From an uncultured Acidimicrobiales bacterium (GTDB taxonomy: Bacteria > Actinomycetota > Acidimicrobiia > Acidimicrobiales > SZUA-35), in the NCBI GenBank assembly GCA_937922785.1, contig CALAJQ010000022.1:50847-114846 (forward strand): 64,000 bases of DNA, written 5' to 3'. Positions 52,045-59,985 of the stretch are shown one piece after another. The position numbers and the translations under genes are program-made. The notes below the pieces were generated by a model. That model made no database searches and had not been told where the DNA came from. It saw only the letters and a program-made list of their open reading frames with translations. The first letter of the stretch is position 1; every line of letters starts with the position of its first letter.

Positions 52045-54385
52045 CACGGTTGACATGTGGAGTTGGCTAGACGATGCCGACAGGCAGGTCGGTGACGATG
52101 GGCCTGGCGTGAATCGGCTCTTTAACCAGCTCAGGAAGGCCATGACCAGCGGCAACCTTGAGGGAATCCAGACTTGTCGCCGGGAGTACGAGCGTCTGGC
52201 GGCGGCCCATGAGCTTCCGTGGCTTGGAGTGTTTGGACGGCATTGGGAAGCGCAGTATCGGTTGAACTTTCTGTTTGAAGGAGCCTCAGCTGTTGGCGAT
52301 GTCGTGGCAGCTTTCGAGAAGGCTCACAGACCCGAAACTGCAGATTGTCCTCAGTCGATCTGCTCGGTGCAAGACCTGGCAATCGTGTATGGAAATGTCG
52401 ATGGACCCGGCTACGCCGAGGCTACGTTGGCTGCCACCAAAGACGCCATGGCCCGGATCGACTCGTCGTGGCCATGCTGGGATTGCCTCTCGCTGGAGAC
52501 AATCGACGGGTTGGAGCACGCCGGTCGCCATGACGAAGCGCTCGAGCTGTTGACCGAGACTGAGGTGGAGCTTCGATCCACCGGCGCGAATCCAAGCACG
52601 GCCTATGCAAGGCATCATCTGGAGCAATTGTTGAATGTGGGTCGAGACGAAGACGCATTGGCCTTCGATGAGGCTTTAGTTCGAAGTCGCTATGACTCCC
52701 ACGATGAGGACGACTGGCCCCTTTATGAGATGCATCGAGGACGCGCGTTGTTGCGTAACGGCAGGACCGATGAGGCAGTCGCGATTCTGGAGGGGTCTGC
52801 AAACCCGGTCGAGTGGCCCCGCTATGCCCTGGCTTGGATGTCCTTGACAACCGAACTGATGACGGCGGGAGCGATTGAGAACGACGATTACTACTCGGCC
52901 ATGACTGTCCGCATTGCCCAGCACTTCAAATCGGGAGGCGCTTGGCGCCGAGCTTTCGACACCGGTATTCGCGCTGCACTAGCCGCGGCCCAACGAGGTG
53001 CTGTGGGGTCGGCCAAGCGCTCACGAGACTTTTGTGCAGAGGTGATGGAGAACCTAGTTAAGCCTCTGGACGCTCCGGAAAAGTTGGCATCCGTTGATAC
53101 CGCCATCGCAAACGCACCCGAATCGATTAGCGGCACCGCTCCAATCGATCAGCAGGTAGCCCAGTTCGAGCGCATGTTGGCGGCCGAGTTCAACCCCGAA
53201 ACATTCGCCCACTACGCCGAGCTTCTGCGCACTCAGGGTTGGACCGAGCTGGCCGGAAAGAAGCTGTGGGACTACCTCGTTGAGCACCCTGACAATGTGG
53301 AATGCTGCATCACTCTGATGACTCACCTACTAGGTCCCGACGGTGACGCGTCAGGTGACCGCCTACTTGAGCTGGCGAATCTCGTCGAGGAAACGCAGTC
53401 GTCCAACGCACTGTGGATACGCGCTAACCGTCACGCCCGGCTAGAGGAATGGGACGATTGTGGACAAGCGTGCGCGGAAATCGTCGCACAAGATCCGAGC
53501 GTGGTGAACACTCGCCGCCTCTGGGCCCACGCCATGAGGTCGGTTGGAAACTATCCCTACGCTGCCGAATTGTCGGCGAAGATTCTCGAGCTAGGCGAGC
53601 GCCTTGCAGACGAGCCACCGCAGTTGTCAGCCAAGCCAACCAAAGTTGAAGCCGAACAAGCTCAGGCCTACCGGCAGCGCAGCTCCGATCTTTGGGCGGC
53701 GATGCTTAACGGAACTCTGGGTGAGTCCTGGGCAGTAGTTCGCTCTGCTGCAGCAGAGCTAGAGATGGAACTGTCGAGCGATAGTGGACCTATCGAGGAG
53801 CAATGGGAGCACTGCCTAGTCTCGTTCACCGATGATGACGGAGTGCGACGAAGCCAACAGGCCCAGCGCACCGGACCGGTCACTGCAAGAGTTGCTCAGG
53901 TGGCATTCCCTAGGCAGGTGCAAAGGTTTGGCGCCCGCATCGTATTCGAGCCGACGCCGCTTAACGCACTCCCACCAGACGCAACCGAGGACGAGCGTTC
54001 GCGCTGGATGCCTGACTACCCGGTGGTCGCAACTGTGGAGCCGTCGAACATGATCAGCTACGCAGTTGAAGGCGTTTTTCCAGATGACGACGACCCAGCC
54101 GCATGGCTCGAATTCAGAACTGCGTTGTTCGATGCGGGCTATCCGGTGTGGATCTACGGAGCGGGCACCGACACCTTGCGGGCCACCGGCGAGGAACGAT
54201 CAGTGTTGCTGCTAGCAGTTGCGGTCGATGCCAACGCCGAGCCCGCAGCCTTGAGCGAGCTGATTGCAGAACTGACCGCCAACTGGCCTCATCCGTTGGC
54301 GTGGCCAGCGTTAGTAGAGGCCGCTGGTGGCGACCGCGCCGAACACGACGAACGGCTAAGCAGTATGTGGGGCTCGGAGGACTAG
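52037..54385 (+). CDS. Large TPR-like protein partnered with the Hsp90-like ATPase
   Basis: About 782 residues with no catalytic signature. The N-terminal two thirds is alpha-helical with degenerate tetratricopeptide-like pairs (for example AVAILEGSANPVEWPRYALAWM, FERMLAAEFNPETFAHYAELLRTQGWTELAGKKLWDYLVEHPDNVE, WDDCGQACAEIVAQDPSVVNTRRLWAHAMRSVGNYPYAAELSAKILEL). The C-terminal roughly 200 residues form a mixed alpha/beta domain (CLVSFTDDDGVRRSQQ, RFGARIVFEPTPL) that I cannot assign. The ATG overlaps the Hsp90 stop; the upstream TTG in the track is not needed. Convergent with the cyclase gene. Confidence 0.8.
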   Translation: MSNTVDMWSWLDDADRQVGDDGPGVNRLFNQLRKAMTSGNLEGIQTCRREYERLAAAHELPWLGVFGRHWEAQYRLNFLFEGASAVGDVVAAFEKAHRPETADCPQSICSVQDLAIVYGNVDGPGYAEATLAATKDAMARIDSSWPCWDCLSLETIDGLEHAGRHDEALELLTETEVELRSTGANPSTAYARHHLEQLLNVGRDEDALAFDEALVRSRYDSHDEDDWPLYEMHRGRALLRNGRTDEAVAILEGSANPVEWPRYALAWMSLTTELMTAGAIENDDYYSAMTVRIAQHFKSGGAWRRAFDTGIRAALAAAQRGAVGSAKRSRDFCAEVMENLVKPLDAPEKLASVDTAIANAPESISGTAPIDQQVAQFERMLAAEFNPETFAHYAELLRTQGWTELAGKKLWDYLVEHPDNVECCITLMTHLLGPDGDASGDRLLELANLVEETQSSNALWIRANRHARLEEWDDCGQACAEIVAQDPSVVNTRRLWAHAMRSVGNYPYAAELSAKILELGERLADEPPQLSAKPTKVEAEQAQAYRQRSSDLWAAMLNGTLGESWAVVRSAAAELEMELSSDSGPIEEQWEHCLVSFTDDDGVRRSQQAQRTGPVTARVAQVAFPRQVQRFGARIVFEPTPLNALPPDATEDERSRWMPDYPVVATVEPSNMISYAVEGVFPDDDDPAAWLEFRTALFDAGYPVWIYGAGTDTLRATGEERSVLLLAVAVDANAEPAALSELIAELTANWPHPLAWPALVEAAGGDRAEHDERLSSMWGSED

Positions 54386-54405
54386 CAGTTCGACGAGACG
54401 GCAGG

Positions 54406-57102
54406 TCACGCCGGAGAGGCGACCTGCTCCGAAGCTTGAGTTGCTACCCAGGCTTGGGCTTCTTCGTGAATCTCGGGGAGCGTCGATGTCTCTAGAGGGC
54501 TCTCGTCGTTGAGACCGACGAGGGCACGAAGGTGCCGATAGAGGCCGATGACAACGCCAGTCCCAGGGCGAACTTTGGAGTGGCGAACAGCGGTGATCCA
54601 ACGCCGACTTCGTTCGGCATCGCCTTGCAGATGGGCAAGGGTGATGTAGGGCAATAGCAAGTCCGGCAAGCCGTCGGCACCCGACTGTTGTAACAACACG
54701 TTGGCGTCATCAAGGTGCAGGGTCATGTCGCCGACCTCGCCAGCGGCGGCCGCACCCATTGCTTGGTACAGATGCATCCACCAGTCATGATCAAGCCCTA
54801 GTGCCACCGCAGTTGCAAAACAATCCCTGGCCGCGGTTCGGGCAACTTCAGGGTCACTGGTGAGGTTGGCAACCATCTTGGCTTGCAGAGTCATAATGGT
54901 TGTGTTGTCAACCTGGTCTCCATCCAGCCGAGGTTCAAGCTCGGCCAACACTTCTTTCACGTCATCGACGGATCCGATCATCGCCGCGTAGTGAGCCCGG
55001 TAGGCCAGCGTTGCGTCAACGAGCGTTTCGGCGCCGAGGTCACTGGCAATCGACTGAGCCTCGTCGAGGTTGGCGAATGCTTGGGGAGGGTTTCGAAGAA
55101 CTTCGGTGAAGCTGGCCACGATAAGGGCAACTACAAGCTCGGTAGACGGGCCATGCATTCGATACAGCCTGACCGCTTCGTCAGCGCCGTGAGCTAACCA
55201 CCGCCTGTCACGAGCCGCTCGAGCAGCCCCGGCCGCCGCAAGGTTCAAAGACGCGGACTGAAGCGTCGAGAGATCTTGTGTTTCGTGATAACGCTCGACC
55301 CGCTCGATCAACGCCGTCGCACGCTGGCCAGTCTCACGGCTGTAGGCCCACCGCATGCCACCAATCATCTCCGCCAGATCGTCCAGCCGTTCTGATGTAG
55401 CCAACCGCTCCTCGACCGCACGATGATCGTCGTAATGTCGAATCACCCAACCTGCAAGCGAGACCGACTGGTAGTTGTTGTCGACGCCATGAGTCTTCAG
55501 GTAGTCGAGCAACCAGTTTGTGTGGGCGTCGAAGTAACGCGCTGGGTCTTCGTCGAGCTCCCATTGCTTGCGAACAAACAGCTTCACAGTTTCAAGCAAA
55601 CGACTTGAGCCGTGCCCGTCACCAGAAACAAGCCCACGATCGGTTAATCCGCCGAGGTTGAACGCGACGCTGAAACTGTCTTCAACTATTCCCTCGGCGT
55701 CGGCCAGTTCGAACGATGACGGGAACGCGGCCAAGAACTTCAGTAGATCCTGCTCGGCAGCATCAAGCATTGACCATGAGTCATTGAGAACTTCTAACAG
55801 GCTGGCGTGGCGACGCTTGCGTCTGTTGGTTCGACTACGAGTGAGCAGTTCGAAACGACGGTCAAGCCGTTCGGCAAGCTCGCTCAGGGTTAGCTGACGA
55901 AGTTGCGCAGCCGCCAGTTCGATTGAAAGAGGCAGACCGTCAAGCTGGCGACAGATGTGAGCCACAATCTCGGTGTCATCGCCGGTTATCTTTGCGCCGA
56001 CGCGGGCGGCGCTTGAGCTGAAGAGCTGCACGGCCGGAGCATCAATTGACGATTCAACGAGCAGCGGCGAAACCCGAACTTGGTTTTCACCGGGAAGGTC
56101 AAGCGGCTCGCGGCTTGTAGCTAGAAGGCTGACCGTCGCCGTGCTTTCCAGCAGAACGTCGGCGACGTCTGCCACGTCGTCGGTGACGTGCTCGCAGTTG
56201 TCGAGGATGATCAACATCTCTTTGCCCGAGGCTTGGGAGGCAAGGGCGCCAACAATGTCGCCACCGGCCAGACGAAGGCCAGCGGCACTGGCGATTGCTT
56301 CGGCCACACTTTCTGCGTCAACGGTTGGCACAAGATCTACGAACCAAACGCCGTCGGCAAAACGTTCCTCAACTTCTGCCGCAACCGCAGTGCCTAGGCG
56401 GGTCTTGCCGGAGCCGCCCATGCCCAGCAAAGTGACTAGACGGTTATCGCTGACCAGCTTGGAGAGGTTGTTGATGTCTTCCTCACGCCCAACAAGCGGC
56501 GTGCGTTCTACCGGCAAGTTGTGGTGATCTTGGCGCAGCGTTTTCAGCGGCGGGAACGACTGGGTGCCCACTTGCCACAGATGGGCCGGCGCGGCGAGGT
56601 CCTTCATGCGGTGTTCGCCAAGATCGCATAGTTGAGTGGTGTCAATGGTCTGGGCTGCGTCGTCGGACAGCACGATTTGGCCGCCGTGAATTGCCGACAC
56701 GATGCGTGCTGTGCGGTTCAAGACCTGCCCGAAGTAGTCATTGTCACGCTCTTCAGCTTCACCCAAATGAATCCCAACCCGAACCCTGATTGGGGTGGTG
56801 TCGGGCCACGGTTCGTCGGCGATTTTCTGCTGGATTTGCCGAGCAGACTGCAGAGCGTCTGTGACGGTGTGGAAGGCGGCCACGTACTGGTCGCCGGCAA
56901 GCGAGAAGACATACCCGTCACTAGCTTCGATTGACTGGGCAACGATTTGGTCGTGACGGCGCAGCGACTTTTTCATTACATCGGGGTGATTGTCCCACAT
57001 CTGGGTGGAGCCTTGAACGTCGGTAAACATGAAGGCGACTCGGCCCGAAGGAATGCCCGAAATCGGTTCAACCGTTTGTGCTGCGCCCCCGACTCTTCCC
57101 AT
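54406..57102 (-). CDS. Class III nucleotide cyclase fused to NB-ARC/STAND ATPase
   Basis: 898 residues. The N-terminal cyclase domain (about 15-190) reads VAFMFTDVQGSTQMWDNH, then FSLAGDQYVAAFHTVTDALQSA, with both metal aspartates. The STAND ATPase has Walker A LLGMGGSGKTRLG and Walker B MLIILDNCEHV. An all-helical TPR-like C-terminal region (about 570-890) follows. Many actinobacterial relatives end in a LuxR helix-turn-helix; none is visible here, so the output may be cyclic nucleotide rather than DNA binding. ATG start, monocistronic. Confidence 0.92.
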   Translation of the reverse strand: MGRVGGAAQTVEPISGIPSGRVAFMFTDVQGSTQMWDNHPDVMKKSLRRHDQIVAQSIEASDGYVFSLAGDQYVAAFHTVTDALQSARQIQQKIADEPWPDTTPIRVRVGIHLGEAEERDNDYFGQVLNRTARIVSAIHGGQIVLSDDAAQTIDTTQLCDLGEHRMKDLAAPAHLWQVGTQSFPPLKTLRQDHHNLPVERTPLVGREEDINNLSKLVSDNRLVTLLGMGGSGKTRLGTAVAAEVEERFADGVWFVDLVPTVDAESVAEAIASAAGLRLAGGDIVGALASQASGKEMLIILDNCEHVTDDVADVADVLLESTATVSLLATSREPLDLPGENQVRVSPLLVESSIDAPAVQLFSSSAARVGAKITGDDTEIVAHICRQLDGLPLSIELAAAQLRQLTLSELAERLDRRFELLTRSRTNRRKRRHASLLEVLNDSWSMLDAAEQDLLKFLAAFPSSFELADAEGIVEDSFSVAFNLGGLTDRGLVSGDGHGSSRLLETVKLFVRKQWELDEDPARYFDAHTNWLLDYLKTHGVDNNYQSVSLAGWVIRHYDDHRAVEERLATSERLDDLAEMIGGMRWAYSRETGQRATALIERVERYHETQDLSTLQSASLNLAAAGAARAARDRRWLAHGADEAVRLYRMHGPSTELVVALIVASFTEVLRNPPQAFANLDEAQSIASDLGAETLVDATLAYRAHYAAMIGSVDDVKEVLAELEPRLDGDQVDNTTIMTLQAKMVANLTSDPEVARTAARDCFATAVALGLDHDWWMHLYQAMGAAAAGEVGDMTLHLDDANVLLQQSGADGLPDLLLPYITLAHLQGDAERSRRWITAVRHSKVRPGTGVVIGLYRHLRALVGLNDESPLETSTLPEIHEEAQAWVATQASEQVASPA

Positions 57103-57190
57103 AGAGCGAGTATTGCACGCAATCGTTCCAGGTCACACAGGCCGTCGGTCACACGCAGTACGTGTGCTTAGCCACCGACATTTGACTGTT

Positions 57191-58555
57191 CTAGCCAAGT
57201 GCTGCGATTTCGCTTGCCCAGCGGGTGAAGGTCGCAACTGAAGGCGTCGGCACTTCGCTTCCGTCCTCGGAGGCAAAGACAAGTCCGATCAATCGATCGT
57301 CATAACGAGCGACCAGCAGAAACATAGTATTGCCGTCGAAAGTCATATCGAGGAATACGGCGTCGTCGGCATCGGTCTTTGGGTCGATCGATTTGATGGT
57401 GTCGATGGCCAATGATTCGGTATCGCACTTCGCAACGGAGCGCATGGAATCAACCGTGTCTTGGGCCCACTGGGCGTTGTCAATACCAATGACCACACCA
57501 ATCTCAGCTGTACCAGACTCGTGTTCATAGGTTGGAGATAAGCCGTCCATAGTTGGCGGCGCAACCGCCGGGCACCCATCGATTAGGTCTTCAGGGTCTG
57601 ACGGTTCAGCTTCTTCAACTCTCACATAACCCATCTCGAAGCCGGAGCCGAAGAACTCTGGGTCGACGATGTAACTGGCCGCAGGGTGGTCTTTCCACTC
57701 GGGTCGGTATTCAGTTGTGGGTGGAGGATCGACGGGAAGTGGCAGCGGGTCTTGGGGCAGGGTGATTGTGGGGCGCGTCCCTGGGTCGGATGGTTCGGTG
57801 CCGTTGCCAGGTTCAGTCGTCGTGGTGGCTGCTGGTTCCATCAACGTTGGGTCGGGTTGACCGTTGATGCGTGCCGCAACGGCTTGTTGCACCCGACCAA
57901 CTTCATCCCAGGGGTTCTCAGAATCCAGATCGATGTAGATAACAGTTGTGCCCTTTTGAATCCACGTGATGGACCAGATCAGACCGTCGCTCTCACCGAG
58001 GGCGAGACCAGCGGTTCGCCAGCCGTCAATCTCGATTGTTTCAATCGGTTCGACCCACCATTCGGTGCCCGATGCAGTTGCCAGAGGATTGCATTCTTTC
58101 CACACCTCCGAAGCCGCGTCGATGATCGCTACCGCCGACTCTTCGTCTGGCATCTCAACAACAGTTTGACGGAACGAGACCTCTCCATGACTTGCTCGAA
58201 TTCTGCTCCCAGCTGCAGCGTGAGCACCCCACGCCGTCTGCATCGACCCACATTCGGGAGTATCGAAGGTTGGCTCAGCCCCAAAATCCATGCGCCGGAC
58301 GTATGTCCAGCCGGGTAGATCTTCAGCCTGAAGTAGATAGTCATCGGGATCGACCCACAGCTCTTCAACAGAGGTTGTAGTTGTGGTGTCGCCGGCGCTC
58401 GCGGCGTCGTCAACCGTGGCGTCGGTGGTGTCATCGGTGACGCTGACTGCCGGCAGCGAGTCAGGCACCTCGCCTCCTAACTCAACAGACGTGCTAGAGC
58501 TACAGGCCGACGCCAATACGGCAACGCTCAATGAGATGGGAACAACAAGACGCAT
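57191..58555 (-). CDS. Hypothetical secreted lipoprotein
   Basis: 454 residues, no recognised family. The signal peptide MRLVVPISLSVAVLASAC ends in a lipobox, predicting lipid anchoring to the outer face of the membrane. After a Thr/Asp-rich linker come two related-looking domains separated by a proline/threonine-rich segment (EPGNGTEPSDPGTRPTITLPQDPLPLP). Each contains Trp, Glu and Cys in patterns such as LQAEDLPGWTYVRRM and WKECNPLA (first), IVDPEFFGSGFEMGYVRVEEAE and AKCDTESLA (second). This looks like PknH-sensor-like or lipoprotein-type globular folds, but no assignment is justified. Confidence 0.8.
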   Translation of the reverse strand: MRLVVPISLSVAVLASACSSSTSVELGGEVPDSLPAVSVTDDTTDATVDDAASAGDTTTTTSVEELWVDPDDYLLQAEDLPGWTYVRRMDFGAEPTFDTPECGSMQTAWGAHAAAGSRIRASHGEVSFRQTVVEMPDEESAVAIIDAASEVWKECNPLATASGTEWWVEPIETIEIDGWRTAGLALGESDGLIWSITWIQKGTTVIYIDLDSENPWDEVGRVQQAVAARINGQPDPTLMEPAATTTTEPGNGTEPSDPGTRPTITLPQDPLPLPVDPPPTTEYRPEWKDHPAASYIVDPEFFGSGFEMGYVRVEEAEPSDPEDLIDGCPAVAPPTMDGLSPTYEHESGTAEIGVVIGIDNAQWAQDTVDSMRSVAKCDTESLAIDTIKSIDPKTDADDAVFLDMTFDGNTMFLLVARYDDRLIGLVFASEDGSEVPTPSVATFTRWASEIAALG

Positions 58556-58660
58556 GTCCGAGCATCGGCATTATGGCCGACCAGCTTGAGTCCGAATGAG
58601 ATCGGCTACTTGGCTGAAATTGCGCGGTAACCGTGCCGCCAAGGAGGTACTAGCCGACGG

Positions 58661-59095
58661 CTAAACCCGGTTTGGAACCAGGCGAATGGTCGACGTTGCC
58701 TTGGCCAGCACCTTGCCTTCGTTGTCGGCTAGTTCGCCTTCGGTGAACACGGTCTGCTTGCCAGCTCGTTCAATCCAGCCGGTAGCCACAACAAGCCCGG
58801 GTGACGCTGGCCGATAGAAACTGATCTTCAGTTCGAGCGTCGCTATCCAGAAGTCAGTCGTGTAGCGAGCGACACAAGCATGAGCCATTGCCGCGTCGAC
58901 CCAACCCGTCACAAACCCGCCTTGGGCCACCCCGCCTGAGTGACACATCTCCTCAGTGCACGTGAACTCAAGAACCGCTTTACCTGCTTCACCATCTAGA
59001 GAAACCACGCGGCCATTGCCAAGGGTCTTCAGCAACACATTGACCCCGTCGTCGGCCATTGGATCGTCATTACTGCTGGTCACTGAATACCTCAT
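58661..59095 (-). CDS. PaaI-family hot-dog thioesterase
   Basis: About 144 residues of the PaaI/YbgC-type hot-dog fold. VLEFTCTEEMCHSGGVAQGGFVTGWVDAAMAHAC has the H-x-x-x-x-G-G/A-x-x-D signature (HSGGVAQGGFVTGWVDAA) that carries the active-site acid, followed by TLELKISFYRPASPGLV. It hydrolyses a CoA thioester; the acyl group is unknown. The track start at 59302 overlaps the MOSC gene end and is rejected. Two ATG options remain (59095 and 59059). Confidence 0.87.
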   Translation of the reverse strand: MRYSVTSSNDDPMADDGVNVLLKTLGNGRVVSLDGEAGKAVLEFTCTEEMCHSGGVAQGGFVTGWVDAAMAHACVARYTTDFWIATLELKISFYRPASPGLVVATGWIERAGKQTVFTEGELADNEGKVLAKATSTIRLVPNRV

Positions 59096-59186
59096 CGTCG
59101 TATTGTCTTCACAGGAAGTTAACCCCAATTCAGTGTTCGGCCGTACTTCTGACGATCGCGTCTGGGTGGGCTTTAACTTATGAGGG

Positions 59187-59210
59187 GTCGGCGTCTCGAA
59201 GAGACCCGAC
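59187..59210. terminator. Hairpin after the MOSC gene
   Basis: Stem GTCGG(c)GTCTC / GAGACCCGAC with a GAA loop and one bulged C, located 22 bp past the MOSC stop. There is no clear U-tract on either strand, so termination is inferred only. Confidence 0.45.
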
Positions 59211-59231
59211 GTCCCGAATGAGGGATCGGCG

Positions 59232-59876
59232 TTACTCAGTTTCTTTGGCGAGATGCTTGGTGGCCCAGGCCTTCCAAGCATCAGACACCATCGGCACTTC
59301 AAGCATCCGTTCCATCCCGGTGCGAGCCACGTAGATGCCGTGAATGCCGCCCACGGTTAGTCCGTGGTCGGGAACGTCAGTTACCTCAATTGAGTCGCCT
59401 ACTTCGATGACGCCCTCTTTGATGATTCGTAAGTATGCGCCCGGACGGCCAGCAGTGTTGAACTGCTGGATGAAGCGTCGATCGTCCATCCGGGCGTTGA
59501 GCTTCCAGCAGGGGATGCGGGGCTCGCTAACTTCGAACACCACCGAGCCAACGTGCCAGCGTTCGCCGATGACGGCGTTGGTCACATCTACGCCGGTTGT
59601 GGTGAGATTCTCACCGAACCCTCCCATCTCGATCGGGCGGCCGACTTCGCTCTCCCACCAGAGCCGATCTTCATTGGCGTAGGCGTATACGGCCTTGTCG
59701 TAGCCGCCATGGTTAACACGGTCCGACTGGTCATCGCCTTCGAGGTTTATTCCGCGTGCTGTCACCGGGCCGGTGACGGGAGACTTCCAGATTGCGGTTT
59801 CGGCGGGACTGCCATTGTGGTCGACCGGTGCTGGCTGGCCGACACAAACTGCAAGGAGAGATCCGAGATTAGGCAT
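59232..59876 (-). CDS. MOSC-domain (YiiM-like) protein
   Basis: 214 residues. KSPVTGPVTARGINLEGDDQSDRVNHGGYDKAVYAYANEDRLWWESEVGRPIEMGGFGENLTTTGVDVTNAVIGERWHVGSVVFEVSEPRIPCWKLNARM is the standard MOSC core with the catalytic-type cysteine in RIPCWK, followed by a small three-helix segment as in YiiM. YiiM-type proteins bind molybdenum cofactor and reduce N-hydroxylated bases such as 6-hydroxylaminopurine. ATG start; convergent with nothing and followed by a hairpin. Confidence 0.9.
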   Translation of the reverse strand: MPNLGSLLAVCVGQPAPVDHNGSPAETAIWKSPVTGPVTARGINLEGDDQSDRVNHGGYDKAVYAYANEDRLWWESEVGRPIEMGGFGENLTTTGVDVTNAVIGERWHVGSVVFEVSEPRIPCWKLNARMDDRRFIQQFNTAGRPGAYLRIIKEGVIEVGDSIEVTDVPDHGLTVGGIHGIYVARTGMERMLEVPMVSDAWKAWATKHLAKETE

Positions 59877-59985
59877 AGTCGAGTCTAAGGCAACGATCGC
59901 GTTGAGCGCCCGTCCAAGAACGGCGCGCCGACAGCGGAGTTTTGGCGGATCTAAAGGTCGACCCCCAGTTTGACGTTGAAGTCAC

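Noticed and set aside
57686-58318. 210-residue plus-strand ORF
   Set aside because: Antisense to the lipoprotein gene, no family motif, no ribosome site; a shadow ORF.
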